Assembly: GCA_028710885.1 (NCBI GenBank)
Contig: JAQTTG010000004.1
Coordinates: 186,001-250,000, forward strand
From: Sulfuricurvum sp.
Lineage (GTDB): Bacteria; Campylobacterota; Campylobacteria; Campylobacterales; Sulfurimonadaceae
Reading direction: 5' to 3'
DNA length: 64,000 nt
Each line of letters begins with the position of its first letter. Position 1 is the stretch's first letter. Made by a program: the position numbers and the translations under genes. Shown piece by piece: positions 26,981-36,319 of the stretch. The notes below the pieces were generated by a model. It saw only the letters and a program-made list of their open reading frames with translations. It searched no databases and was not told where the DNA came from.

Positions 26981-27241
26981 ATGATGCGACGCTTTCGACG
27001 ATTGTTTGCATTTATATTCATCCTCTCTATTTTCGCAGGTATTGCACATGAGCTAAGCCATGCACATCATGAAGGTGACTTTTGTGAAGTGTGTGTCCTC
27101 GCCCATGCTCCGGCATTGATCGATGATGCACCTATTTTACCTCTCATCACTCAAACATTTGAGCCTTTTTCTTCACCCCAACTGCCTCATCCAATCGCAC
27201 TTGTAATTCAAAGCCGTAATCGTTCTCCTCCTCTCATCTAA
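26981..27241 (+). CDS. small exported His/Cys-rich protein (DUF2946-like)
   Basis: An 86-residue protein with an N-terminal hydrophobic signal (LFAFIFILSIFAGIAHEL), a histidine-rich patch (ELSHAHHEGD) and CEVC, then a proline-rich tail. This resembles the DUF2946 family, short exported proteins often next to copper-related TonB receptors; the match is by eye only. Two in-frame ATGs follow the G8 tract. The TonB-dependent receptor begins 57 bases downstream, so they are probably one operon for metal acquisition or sensing. Confidence 0.7.
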   Translation: MMRRFRRLFAFIFILSIFAGIAHELSHAHHEGDFCEVCVLAHAPALIDDAPILPLITQTFEPFSSPQLPHPIALVIQSRNRSPPLI

Positions 27242-27298
27242 CCCTTTTTACTTTTAAATAACAAACCATTACAATCATTTAATTCTCAGGATATTTAT

Positions 27299-29377
27299 AT
27301 GAAAAAAACTATTTCCATCGTTGCATGCACAGCAATATATACTCTCGCAACCGCCAATGATATTCATTTGGAGGCGATCACGATCGATGATGCACAAACA
27401 CCGACAATCCAACAAAAAGGATCGCTCAAAGATCTGGTTGGAAAAACCGAAGTAATCGATAAAACGCAAATCGAACAAACGCAATCAGCTACCCTCTCAG
27501 AAGCGATCAGCCATCAAGCAGGTATCAATGTTACTACCGGCTGTTCTATCTGTGGTCTCAAACGAGTACAGATCAACGGTCTAAAAGGAGAACACACTAC
27601 TGTATTGATTGACGGTGTTCCATTCAACTCCACTGTATCAAGCTTTTATGGGATGGATGCCATTGGAACTTCTGATATCGAAAACATTGAAATTGCACGA
27701 GGAGCAGGAGCTTCACTCATTGCACCCGAAGCAATCGGAGGAACTATCAATATCATTCCGCGCAAACCACACAAAACAGGTATCGAGGTTGATACTTCCA
27801 TGGGAACACTAGGAACCAAAAATTATTCCCTCCTCGGAGAAACTATGAGTGCCGATCACAAAACAGGCATTCTTATCTCAACGTCTTACCATGCACAAGA
27901 TCAGGTCGATAATGACCATAATGGTATCAGCGAATCTCCCTCTATGGAGAATCAATCACTCTCTTTGATGCTGACACATGAAATTTCTCCATACGATTCA
28001 TTGGAATTTCGAGCCGCCCATTTCACCTCCAATGTTTTTGGAGGAACCATGGTCTCGGAAAGTGCAGCGACAGCTAGCTATGATCCGAATATTAATAATA
28101 CTTCGTATATAGGAGGGAATGTTAACAATACCTACATAGGTCAACCGATGCAAATGCTGGAGAGAATCAATACCACCCGCGATGAACTCTATTTCAAAGA
28201 GCATCATGTACTCAATGGCTCTATGAATCTGCATACTACCCTCGCTTTTTCCCAACAAATACAAGACTCTATCTATGAAGGAGCTGATTATAAGAATACC
28301 GATAAAACCTATTTTGGCGATCTAAAAATTGATCATGCTCTCAATAACAACCATTTTCTAACTTACGGTACTGATGCCAAAATCGAAACAGCACGTTCTC
28401 AATCAAAAGTCTACTTTGACACACTCGGAATGGATAAAGACGATTTTGATTATCGAGCACTTGGAATTTATGGACAAGATGAATGGATTATTGATGGCAA
28501 AAATGAGTTAACATTAGCTATGAGAGGGACTAATATCACAACAAATTGGCTGGCAAAAACAGCTCAAGGCAATGAGATTGATAAAACTCTTCTTGTTCCA
28601 CGATTATTGTTTCGACACAATCATACCAATGATCTTACTTCACGATTTAGCACAGGGATGGGATACCGTTCACCCCTGACTTTTTTCGAGTCTGAGCATG
28701 GATTACTCGATAGTGGTTTCAATATGGCAATTACTGCATTAGAAAAATCATATGGAGCAAATTACGCACTTTCATATGAGGCAAACGGACTAACCGTAAC
28801 GGCATCTGCCGCCTATACCAAAGTAAATAATCTCGCCTATATTGATACATCCGCCGCAACCCCAACCCTTCGTAATACAACCGATGTTGTAAATATAAAA
28901 AACGGTGATATCGCAATTGGGTATTCAATCAATGACAATCTGATCCTATCAGGAGGATATGAACTCTATCACTACGATGATGCGTATAAATCTCATCTCT
29001 CCCTCGCCGCGATCGAGCAACGTGCTAGATTTGGTATAGATTACGATAGTAATGGATGGGACTTTTTTACTGAAGCGACATGGGTTGGAGCACGTGATCT
29101 CACCCCTTATGGATATGCAAATCGTTACAATGACACTGCCCTTTCCTCAACTAAATATACAACTGCTCCGGCATACACAACCGTTGATTTAAAACTTTCA
29201 AAAGAGATCAGCAAAAACTTTACGATGTATGCAGGGGCTAAAAACCTTTTTAACTACACTCAAACCTCTATTGAATCACCTCTATTTTATGATGCATCCG
29301 GAGGATTTAATACATCCCATGTCTGGGGACCTTTACGTGGACGAACTCTATATGCCGGAATTAAAGCAGTATTTTGA
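27299..29377 (+). CDS. TonB-dependent outer-membrane receptor
   Basis: A 692-residue active importer of an unknown ligand across the outer membrane. A signal peptide (TISIVACTAIYTLATA) is followed by the plug domain (about 45-160; ATLSEAISHQAGI, VLIDGVPFNS, IEIARGAGASL, IGGTINIIPR) and a 22-strand barrel ending in YAGIKAVF. The plug carries TTGCSICGLKRVQING, an unusual CxxC that may bind a metal. With the His/Cys-rich protein upstream, a copper or other soft-metal substrate is the most economical guess. CirA/BtuB-type siderophore or cobalamin receptors are alternatives. Confidence 0.9.
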   Translation: MKKTISIVACTAIYTLATANDIHLEAITIDDAQTPTIQQKGSLKDLVGKTEVIDKTQIEQTQSATLSEAISHQAGINVTTGCSICGLKRVQINGLKGEHTTVLIDGVPFNSTVSSFYGMDAIGTSDIENIEIARGAGASLIAPEAIGGTINIIPRKPHKTGIEVDTSMGTLGTKNYSLLGETMSADHKTGILISTSYHAQDQVDNDHNGISESPSMENQSLSLMLTHEISPYDSLEFRAAHFTSNVFGGTMVSESAATASYDPNINNTSYIGGNVNNTYIGQPMQMLERINTTRDELYFKEHHVLNGSMNLHTTLAFSQQIQDSIYEGADYKNTDKTYFGDLKIDHALNNNHFLTYGTDAKIETARSQSKVYFDTLGMDKDDFDYRALGIYGQDEWIIDGKNELTLAMRGTNITTNWLAKTAQGNEIDKTLLVPRLLFRHNHTNDLTSRFSTGMGYRSPLTFFESEHGLLDSGFNMAITALEKSYGANYALSYEANGLTVTASAAYTKVNNLAYIDTSAATPTLRNTTDVVNIKNGDIAIGYSINDNLILSGGYELYHYDDAYKSHLSLAAIEQRARFGIDYDSNGWDFFTEATWVGARDLTPYGYANRYNDTALSSTKYTTAPAYTTVDLKLSKEISKNFTMYAGAKNLFNYTQTSIESPLFYDASGGFNTSHVWGPLRGRTLYAGIKAVF

Positions 29378-29401
29378 AATTTATCTGCGTTATAATAGAG
29401 T

Positions 29402-30523
29402 ATGGAAAATACTCGCCCTGCCACTATCACTGTACTCAGTAATTCATCGCACATAGTCGTGCGATGCAACGGTAACTGGACCATAAATTTTCTAAAAAAA
29501 GCGGCATTAGAACTCGAAATACTTCAACCATCAGCTCCCCTTACTTTGGATATCAGTGATGTCAATCAACTCGATTCTGGTGGTGTTGCACTCTTATACA
29601 TGAACACTAAAAAATTTGAAAAAGCAGGATATAAAACCGAAATTATCGGGGGAAAAGAAGACCATCTCAAACTCTATCATCTGCTCTCTTCCTCTCTAGC
29701 ACGTGAAGAACCTATTTTCCGATCTGCATACTCATGGCTCCATATTTTAGGAGAAAAAAGTTTTTCATCACTACTGGGAATGAATCGCTTTCTCCATTAT
29801 TTAGGTGAAGCTTTCGTGATTCTCTTCTCCATCTTGATACACCCTTGGCGCATCCGTTATCGTGCGATTATTGCTCATATTTTTACCACAGGCTTAGAAG
29901 CGCTTCCTATCATAGCCATCAGTGCATTTCTCATCGGTGTTGTCGTAGCATATCAAAGTATTGTTCAGCTTCAAAAATTTGGTGCTGACATTTTTATCGT
30001 CGATACAATCGGAATATCCCTGACGCGTGAACTCGCACCGTTGATTAGTGCTATTGTAGTGGCCGGACGAAGCGGTTCGGCTTTTACAGCGCAACTCGGT
30101 GCTATGAAAATGACCCAAGAGATCGATGCAATGAAAACAATGGGATTTGACCCTTTTATATTCTTAGTGTGGCCTAGAGTTTTTGCATTGATGCTTGTAA
30201 TGCCGTTACTCATATTCTTTGCTGATATCATCGGAATTTTTGGTGGAATGATAATCGCTCAAGCACAATCGCATATCTCTTTTTCGGAATTCACCCACCG
30301 TTTGCAGGGGACATTAGCTATCAAACATTTTATTATCGGTATTTTAAAAGGTCCATTTTTCGCCTTTTTAATTGCTATTGTCAGTACATATCGAGGATTT
30401 CAAGTATCTCTGAATACTGAAAGTATTGGCTTTTATACAACAAAAAGCGTTGTCAATTCTATTTTTTTGGTCATTGCCTGTGATGCCATTTTTTCCATCC
30501 TCCTCACAGAGCTAAAATTATGA
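29402..30523 (+). CDS. mlaE: MlaE-like ABC permease with N-terminal STAS domain
   Basis: The permease of an Mla/MCE-type lipid transporter that moves phospholipids between membranes. Residues 1-95 form a STAS domain (LTLDISDVNQLDSGGVALLY), and about 115-370 the MlaE fold with five to six helices (TTGLEALPIIAISAFLIGV, ELAPLISAIVVAGRSGSAF). The STAS fusion is frequent in this phylum. A perfect TATAAT lies at 29391-29396, only five bases before the ATG, so the message could be leaderless if that box is used. It is the homologue of Cj1646 (iamB) and overlaps mlaF by four bases. Confidence 0.9.
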   Translation: MENTRPATITVLSNSSHIVVRCNGNWTINFLKKAALELEILQPSAPLTLDISDVNQLDSGGVALLYMNTKKFEKAGYKTEIIGGKEDHLKLYHLLSSSLAREEPIFRSAYSWLHILGEKSFSSLLGMNRFLHYLGEAFVILFSILIHPWRIRYRAIIAHIFTTGLEALPIIAISAFLIGVVVAYQSIVQLQKFGADIFIVDTIGISLTRELAPLISAIVVAGRSGSAFTAQLGAMKMTQEIDAMKTMGFDPFIFLVWPRVFALMLVMPLLIFFADIIGIFGGMIIAQAQSHISFSEFTHRLQGTLAIKHFIIGILKGPFFAFLIAIVSTYRGFQVSLNTESIGFYTTKSVVNSIFLVIACDAIFSILLTELKL

Positions 30524-31299
30524 ATCCGGCAATCATCCGTGTGAAAAATATTGTCACTTCTTTTGGAAATACTATTGTCCATGATCATGTCAGTTGCACA
30601 GTTAATCACAATGAGATCTATGCACTACTAGGCGGAAGTGGATCTGGAAAATCTACTCTGCTACGAGAAATGATCATGCTAACCCATCCCGACAGTGGTT
30701 TTATTGAAGTGTTAGGGCATCCTTTAAAAAATATCTCTTTCGAAGAAGCATATGAACTGCGCCGTCAGTGGGGAGTGCTTTTTCAGTCAGGAGCTCTTTA
30801 CTCATCGTTGAGTGTCGGAGAGAATATTGCACTGCTTTATAAAGAATACACCGATCTCCCTCCAAATCTCATTCGCGAACTGGTCAAGCTCAAAATCGAT
30901 CTCGTAGGTCTTCCGCAGCATGCTATCAATCTCTACCCAAGCGAACTCAGCGGCGGTATGATCAAACGTGCTGCGCTTGCCCGTGCACTAGCCCTCGATC
31001 CAAAACTTTTATTTCTTGATGAACCAACCTCTGGACTCGATCCACTCAGTTCGCGTCAATTTGATACACTGATACAACAATTACGAGATCTTTTAGGATT
31101 AACCGTTGTCATGGTAACCCATGATTTAAATACAATACACCATATCGTAGACCGTTTTGCATTACTCGGAGACAATAAGGTTATTGCAGAGGGAACTTTA
31201 GATGAAGTACTTTCCATCAAACATCCTCTTATCGATTATTTTTTTCAAATCACTCGTAATACATCTCATCAAAAGGAGATACATGGAATCCAGAGTTAA
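30520..31299 (+). CDS. mlaF: MlaF-like ABC transporter ATPase
   Basis: The ATPase of the lipid transporter. The 259 residues carry Walker A (GGSGSGKST near 38), signature LSGGMIKRAA near 147, Walker B (LLFLDEPTSGLDP) and switch histidine (VTHDLNT). It overlaps mlaE by four bases (ATGA) and mlaD by 17 bases. It corresponds to Cj1647 (iamA). Confidence 0.93.
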   Translation: MNPAIIRVKNIVTSFGNTIVHDHVSCTVNHNEIYALLGGSGSGKSTLLREMIMLTHPDSGFIEVLGHPLKNISFEEAYELRRQWGVLFQSGALYSSLSVGENIALLYKEYTDLPPNLIRELVKLKIDLVGLPQHAINLYPSELSGGMIKRAALARALALDPKLLFLDEPTSGLDPLSSRQFDTLIQQLRDLLGLTVVMVTHDLNTIHHIVDRFALLGDNKVIAEGTLDEVLSIKHPLIDYFFQITRNTSHQKEIHGIQS

Positions 31300-32251
31300 T
31301 TACACCGTTGTGGGAATATTCATCCTAGTATTGAGCAGTGCATTAATCGCTTTTGCTTTTTGGCTTGGTAAATACAATCAAAACGAAAGCAATTACCATC
31401 GCTACTACGTATATCTCACAGAATCGGTATCAGGTCTCTCTCCTGAAGCATCTGTAAAATTCCACGGTGTGGATGTTGGAATGGTAGAAACAGTCCAAAT
31501 CAATCCAAAAAACAGTGAAGAAGTTATTCTGACTTTAAAAATTAAAAAAGAAACACCGATTAAGACTGACTCCAGTGCCGTACTAAAATTTTACGGAATT
31601 ACCGGTCTTGCTTTTATAGAAATCATTGGTGGAAGCAAAGATGCGCCCCTCTTAATAACCAACGCTGATCAATATGCAACCATACCGGCTTCTCCGTCTA
31701 TCATCAAACGACTCGATGAATCGTTAAGTAATGTAGCATCTAAACTTTCCGTGACCCTTGAACGTGCTGATCGGCTATTTAGTGATAAAAATGTGGATAA
31801 CGTGGCCCAATCTTTAGAACATTTACGCTCTCTTACCACTCAAATTGATGCATATCAAAGTGAGATAAAACAGCTTTTATCACAAAGTTCTACACTTGAA
31901 ACCAATGCGACTGAATCATTACTAACTATGAAAGAAGCGGCAACAAGTGTCAAAAACAGTTCAAACAGTTTTAATACACTCATTCAAACAAAAATGACGT
32001 CTACTCTTGATTCGCTCCAAGCTACCTCGCTTGAAAGTCATGCCTTAATCCGGAAAATTGAAAATTCTGTCGATCGTGGTGATTATGACCTAAATTCAAT
32101 GGTATCTCCAACATCTTCACAACTCAATGATCTTATCGAGCAAACACAAACTCTCTCGAATGAGATGGAAATGACTTTACGCAATCTTCGTGAAAGCCCT
32201 TCTGATCTATTGTTTAAAAAATCAATTCAAAAACCTGGTCCGGGAGAATAA
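31283..32251 (+). CDS. mlaD: MCE-domain lipid-binding protein (MlaD-like)
   Basis: The periplasmic, membrane-anchored lipid-binding subunit. The track's start at 31202 lies deep in mlaF; the ATG at 31283 has AAGGAGAT upstream, giving 322 residues. One N-terminal anchor (YTVVGIFILVLSSALIAFAF) is followed by the MCE domain (about 40-120, with VSGLSPEASVKFHGVDVGMV) and a long coiled coil that could span the periplasm. The order mlaE-mlaF-mlaD-lipoprotein equals Cj1646-Cj1649. Confidence 0.9.
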   Translation: MESRVNYTVVGIFILVLSSALIAFAFWLGKYNQNESNYHRYYVYLTESVSGLSPEASVKFHGVDVGMVETVQINPKNSEEVILTLKIKKETPIKTDSSAVLKFYGITGLAFIEIIGGSKDAPLLITNADQYATIPASPSIIKRLDESLSNVASKLSVTLERADRLFSDKNVDNVAQSLEHLRSLTTQIDAYQSEIKQLLSQSSTLETNATESLLTMKEAATSVKNSSNSFNTLIQTKMTSTLDSLQATSLESHALIRKIENSVDRGDYDLNSMVSPTSSQLNDLIEQTQTLSNEMEMTLRNLRESPSDLLFKKSIQKPGPGE

Positions 32252-32253
32252 CC

Positions 32254-32853
32254 ATGAGATACATATTGTTATCCGTAACACTCGCCTTATCATTTATCGG
32301 ATGTTCATCAACCTTGACACCTGCGATTAGTGAATACACTATTTTTCCCTCTTCTTTTACGGACAAATCGGATAAACCACTCAGTGAACACACCCTCACT
32401 ATCGCATCAACAAAAAGCATCCCTTCTCTTGCTTCCAAAAATATTTTTTACCTGCGTGAATCGGGTGAAAGTGGAATATATCTATACAGTCGATGGAGTG
32501 ATACTCCTAATGTTTTTATTGAACGTTCGCTTAACACTCAGTTACAAGAGAAAAAGGTATTTATCTCCATCCTTCCCTCCACATCTACTGCCCATTCCGA
32601 CTGGATTTTGGAAGCAAATTTGGATGCTTTTTATCACCGATTTTCAGCAGATGGAAATTCTCAAGGATTTATCGATATCACCTACCGCCTGATTGATGCT
32701 TCCACAAAACGTCTCATTAGCTCCAAACATTTTACTATTATAGTTAAAGCCCCAAGCAATGATGCAAAAGGGGGAGTCTATGCACTTACACAAGCAACAC
32801 AAAATTTGAGTGAGCAATGTTCTCAATGGCTCATAACACAGGTGAAACAATGA
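32254..32853 (+). CDS. ABC-type transport auxiliary lipoprotein (PqiC/YmbA-like)
   Basis: A 199-residue outer-membrane lipoprotein that probably docks the MCE transporter at the outer membrane. The lipobox is LSFIGC near residue 17. The body alternates strands and helices (IYLYSRWSDTPNVFIERSL, ILEANLDAFYHRF) as in the PqiC/ABC-auxiliary family. It starts two bases after mlaD and overlaps the phosphofructokinase start by four bases. Confidence 0.85.
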   Translation: MRYILLSVTLALSFIGCSSTLTPAISEYTIFPSSFTDKSDKPLSEHTLTIASTKSIPSLASKNIFYLRESGESGIYLYSRWSDTPNVFIERSLNTQLQEKKVFISILPSTSTAHSDWILEANLDAFYHRFSADGNSQGFIDITYRLIDASTKRLISSKHFTIIVKAPSNDAKGGVYALTQATQNLSEQCSQWLITQVKQ

Positions 32854-33833
32854 AACAAAAAATTGCTATTCTCTGCTCCGGCGGGGATGTATCAGGGATG
32901 AACCCTGCGCTAAAACGGTTTGTAGAATATGCTCATGCCAGAGGAATAGAACCCTATTTTATTCATCATGGTTTTGAAGGACTGATTGACAACAATATTA
33001 CCCCTGCAAGTTACGCTGATGTTACCGGAATCATTACTCGTGGTGGTACCAAAATCGGTTCAGCCCGATCAAAACGCTTTTTAGAAAACTACTATCGTGA
33101 GATAGCAGCAAAAAATCTCAAAGCATTGGGAATTAGTATGCTTATTGTATTGGGAGGAGATGGCAGTTTTAGAGGAATGGAACGTTTTTATGCTGAGCAA
33201 GGTATCGCTTTTTGCGGTATCCCCTCGACGATTGATAACGATATCAATGGAACCGATTATTGTCTCGGAGTTGATACTGCACTAGGTGTCATTAAAGGTT
33301 CAATTGATCAAATACGAGATACAGCTTCTTCATTTAGACGTGCCTTTGTGATAGAAACAATGGGACGAAACTGTGGCTACCTCGCCTTAATCTCTGCCAT
33401 GACTTCAGGCGCTGAATTATGCCTTATTCCCGAAATTCCTGTTAATCTTCACGAGTATAAAGGGTGCTTTCAATCCCAAATTTCTAAAGGACGTGATTAC
33501 TTTATTGCTATTGTCTCAGAAGCACTCCAAAACACACATGAAATTTCCCAATGGTTTGAAAAAGAGCTTGGATTTGAATCACGCATTTCAGTTTTAGGCC
33601 ATATCCAACGAGGTGGGAATCCAAGCGTATACGACAGACTTATGGCTTATCGCTTTGTCACCTATGCTATTGACGCATTATTAGAGGGAAAAACCCATTC
33701 GGTCATCTGCTATACAAAAAGCCATTTTACATTTAAAACAATAGATGAAGTTGCATTGCATCCCTATCGTATAGATGAAGAATTACTTAATCTTGGGCGT
33801 GAACAATTTGCTCCATCGCACTGTCAAATGTAG
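32850..33833 (+). CDS. pfkA: ATP-dependent 6-phosphofructokinase
   Basis: Phosphorylates fructose 6-phosphate in glycolysis. The ATG at 32850 gives 327 residues, against the track's start at 32817 inside the lipoprotein gene. Visible are CSGGDVSGMNP near 10 (usually GGDAPGMN), LGGDGSFRG near 103 and catalytic PSTIDND near 125, and GHIQRGGNPSVYDR near 245. The Gly in GGDGS indicates ATP use. The Ser before TIDND replaces the usual Gly (ATP enzymes) or Lys (PPi enzymes). The 3' end overlaps the epimerase gene by 47 bases. Confidence 0.9.
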   Translation: MKQKIAILCSGGDVSGMNPALKRFVEYAHARGIEPYFIHHGFEGLIDNNITPASYADVTGIITRGGTKIGSARSKRFLENYYREIAAKNLKALGISMLIVLGGDGSFRGMERFYAEQGIAFCGIPSTIDNDINGTDYCLGVDTALGVIKGSIDQIRDTASSFRRAFVIETMGRNCGYLALISAMTSGAELCLIPEIPVNLHEYKGCFQSQISKGRDYFIAIVSEALQNTHEISQWFEKELGFESRISVLGHIQRGGNPSVYDRLMAYRFVTYAIDALLEGKTHSVICYTKSHFTFKTIDEVALHPYRIDEELLNLGREQFAPSHCQM

Positions 33834-34650
33834 GGTAGAGAAACTCAAATCCATGTTCTTGCAGAACACGGGGATAAACCTCTTTAGAATCAAGCATCAC
33901 GGTTGAACCCTCGCCAAAAGCGAGTTTAACCAACCAAGCAGGAAGATCAAAAAAAGTAGGGCGATGTAAAATCCGTCCCATGGCTTTAGTCTGCTCTAAA
34001 TTATTGATCGGTTCAGGGGAAGTTAGATTAACGACTCCACTGATTTCATTATGATCAATCAAAAATGCAGCAGCGCGAATTAGATCTTGGAGATGAATCC
34101 ACGAAATCATTTGAAAACCATCGCCCATTTTTCCGCCAAATCCCATTTTAAAGGGAGGCAACATTTTAACCATTGCACCACCCCCACTGGCATAAACAAC
34201 CCCAAAACGCATTAAACATACCCGTGTTGTAGGAGAAACTGCACGAAGTGCCTCCTTTTCCCAATCCAGAACTAATGTGGCTAAAAAATCTTCTCCAAAA
34301 TCGCGAGAAAACTCATCATGTTGATGATACGCATCATACACCCCTACTGCTGAGGCATTTAACATCACATGAGGTACTTTTTCGCAAAAAGCCATAGCAT
34401 CAACCAATTTGGATGTTGTTTCCAAACGGCTTTGACGCAACATTTTTTTATACGATTTACTCCAACGTCCTAAAATATTGGCTCCGGAAAGATTAAAGAG
34501 AACATCAGCTCCATCTACGCGTTTAGCAATTGATTCTACGGATACATCAGAACGAACACTCAAAGAGACAACTTCATCTCCACGTGCTTGAAAAAAATTA
34601 TTTAGTCCGCTCCCGACAAATCCACTTATTCCACATATTACTATTTTCAT
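33787..34650 (-). CDS. TIGR01777 family NAD(P)-dependent epimerase-like protein
   Basis: A 287-residue extended short-chain dehydrogenase with an N-terminal Rossmann motif (VICGISGFVGSGL), the VLFNLSGANI strand, SAVGVYDAYH (Ser and Tyr of the active site, with an unusual spacing) and the family-specific SWIHLQDLIRA. The YfcH/SDR39U1 family has no firmly established substrate. It stands alone on the minus strand, converging on pfkA with a 47-base overlap. Confidence 0.85.
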   Translation of the reverse strand: MKIVICGISGFVGSGLNNFFQARGDEVVSLSVRSDVSVESIAKRVDGADVLFNLSGANILGRWSKSYKKMLRQSRLETTSKLVDAMAFCEKVPHVMLNASAVGVYDAYHQHDEFSRDFGEDFLATLVLDWEKEALRAVSPTTRVCLMRFGVVYASGGGAMVKMLPPFKMGFGGKMGDGFQMISWIHLQDLIRAAAFLIDHNEISGVVNLTSPEPINNLEQTKAMGRILHRPTFFDLPAWLVKLAFGEGSTVMLDSKEVYPRVLQEHGFEFLYPTFDSAMEQIVHAQD

Positions 34651-34796
34651 CGGAAATCCCTTTTATTAAGAGTGATTGTAACCTATCCGATGCACAGAAG
34701 AATTAAAGATTAAATTGGTTGTGAGGTTTAAAAATATTCTAATAGAAAGGAAAAATGAGAGGAATACAAATGCCCGCAAGGGGCAAAGCTACGGTA

Positions 34797-35129
34797 TCAG
34801 CCGCAAGAAGGAACATTTCCAGAATCTGAACCGTACATGTACAAGAAATCTCTCAAGTCAGGAGCAGAACTTTTAAATCCTTCACCATTAAAGAAAGGCT
34901 CTGCTTTAGTACCGGCATGTTTTTTAATGATTTCTGCACCACCATTTGCGAAAAGGTCATCCCATTCGTCTTGTGTATGCATTGCAGCACCTTTAGTACC
35001 ATTACCGTGACAATTTTTACACGTTTTCAAATAAGCTTTTTGACCTTTTTTGTCATCAGCTGATGCAGTTGTACTCATCATTCCTACAGCAATGACTGCC
35101 GCAAGAAAGAATGAAATAGACTTTGTCAT
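34797..35129 (-). CDS. periplasmic class I cytochrome c
   Basis: A 110-residue monoheme cytochrome. A signal peptide (FFLAAVIAVGMMSTTASA) precedes the heme site CKNCH near residue 37. The distal ligand could be Met in FLYMYGSD near 97 or, less likely, the Met in AAMHTQDEW. It ends in NVPSCG, with an extra cysteine. Likely an electron shuttle in the periplasm. Monocistronic, with AAGGAGAA before the start. Confidence 0.85.
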   Translation of the reverse strand: MTKSISFFLAAVIAVGMMSTTASADDKKGQKAYLKTCKNCHGNGTKGAAMHTQDEWDDLFANGGAEIIKKHAGTKAEPFFNGEGFKSSAPDLRDFLYMYGSDSGNVPSCG

Positions 35130-35300
35130 ATTGTTCTCCTTGAAGTTTAACGTAAGACACTTTCAGCATTTTCGAAAAAATAGTGGAGGTGCCTTGATCA
35201 GTTCAATGATAACTAACAAAGGGTAAACAGATGTTTAATTTATTTATTTATTTTTTGATATGAAAATTATTTTATCAAAAATGTATCAAAAAAGCACATA

Positions 35301-35639
35301 TTACTCATTATCGACAATTGGATCATTAAGCTCTTTTGACCCTTTTCGAACTTCATGACGAATCTTCTCTTGGCGAATTTTACGATATGCTTTATATTGT
35401 GCTTTAGTCAGTTCTTCAGCACTACAGCCTACTTCGGCACCGATCTCTTCAGAAGAAATGCCTGCTTCATTCATCATAACCATGCGAAGTTCTTTTTTTG
35501 TCAAGTGGCGTTTTAATGAAGCATACAATTCACGCTCGTCGTCATTAATCTCTACCGCACTACATTCGTATATTCGTGCTAATACTTCGCGAATTGTTTT
35601 TTCAGGGTTGTAACGCAACCATAGAGAGTTCTCTAACAT
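35301..35639 (-). CDS. small protein with a helix-turn-helix-like segment, unknown
   Basis: A 112-residue charged, helical protein. The middle (LTKKELRMVMMNEAGISSEEIGAEVGCSAEEL) has the spacing of a sigma region 4-like or TrpR-like helix-turn-helix, followed by a basic stretch (YRKIRQEKIRHEVRKGSK). It starts in the serB stop codon (one-base overlap), so it is translated with serB. Regulatory function is only suggested by the fold. Confidence 0.65.
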   Translation of the reverse strand: MLENSLWLRYNPEKTIREVLARIYECSAVEINDDERELYASLKRHLTKKELRMVMMNEAGISSEEIGAEVGCSAEELTKAQYKAYRKIRQEKIRHEVRKGSKELNDPIVDNE

Positions 35640-36268
35640 TATAAAAATACCTTTGTAATAATTTGGGTGAGATCTTTCGTATCAACGATAATATTTGCCT
35701 CTTTTTTGAGAATCTCTTTAGCACAGAATGCTACACGAGTTCCCGCATGAGCGAACATAGAACGATCATTCGCGCCATCACCGACTACCATCGTCTCTTC
35801 TTCGGTAACTCCGAATAACCCTTGAAGGCGTTGCAGCATATCTCCTTTGGAAAAATCAAACATCATATCGCCGCCGACGAGTCCGGTTAACTTACCCTCT
35901 TTAGCGTGCAGAACGTTTGAGAAATCGGCATCGTATCCTAAAATGTTTTTCGCATACGACGTTGCGGTACGAAATCCCCCGCTGAAACAGACGACTTTAA
36001 TTCCCCGTTCTTTAAGTGCGGCAATCGTTTCTACTGCACCCGGCATATAGGGAAGATTCTGACAGATGTCTTCCACCTGAGCGAATTTCAGCCCTTTTAA
36101 CAATCCTACACGTTGCTGAAGTGATTCAAAAAAATCGAGTTCTCCATTCATAGCCCTCTCGGTAATCGCAGATACCTGCTCACCAATTCCAAGCGCTTCA
36201 GCAAAAAAATCTATCGTCTCTCCATCCATGAGAGTCGAATCAAAATCAAAAACACAAAGTTTGATCAA
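35639..36268 (-). CDS. serB: phosphoserine phosphatase
   Basis: The last enzyme of serine biosynthesis. The 209-residue HAD phosphatase carries CVFDFDSTLMDGE (DxDxT/S motif with the two Asp) near residue 7, VVCFSGGFRT (motif II Ser) near 95, and VVGDGANDRSM (motif III) near 160. It lacks the N-terminal ACT domain of E. coli SerB, usual for this phylum. It is followed by the 112-residue protein in the same operon. Confidence 0.92.
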   Translation of the reverse strand: MIKLCVFDFDSTLMDGETIDFFAEALGIGEQVSAITERAMNGELDFFESLQQRVGLLKGLKFAQVEDICQNLPYMPGAVETIAALKERGIKVVCFSGGFRTATSYAKNILGYDADFSNVLHAKEGKLTGLVGGDMMFDFSKGDMLQRLQGLFGVTEEETMVVGDGANDRSMFAHAGTRVAFCAKEILKKEANIIVDTKDLTQIITKVFL

Positions 36269-36319
36269 AATACATTTCCTGTTTGTTATAATGACGTAAT
36301 TATATCCAAAAGGGCCCTT

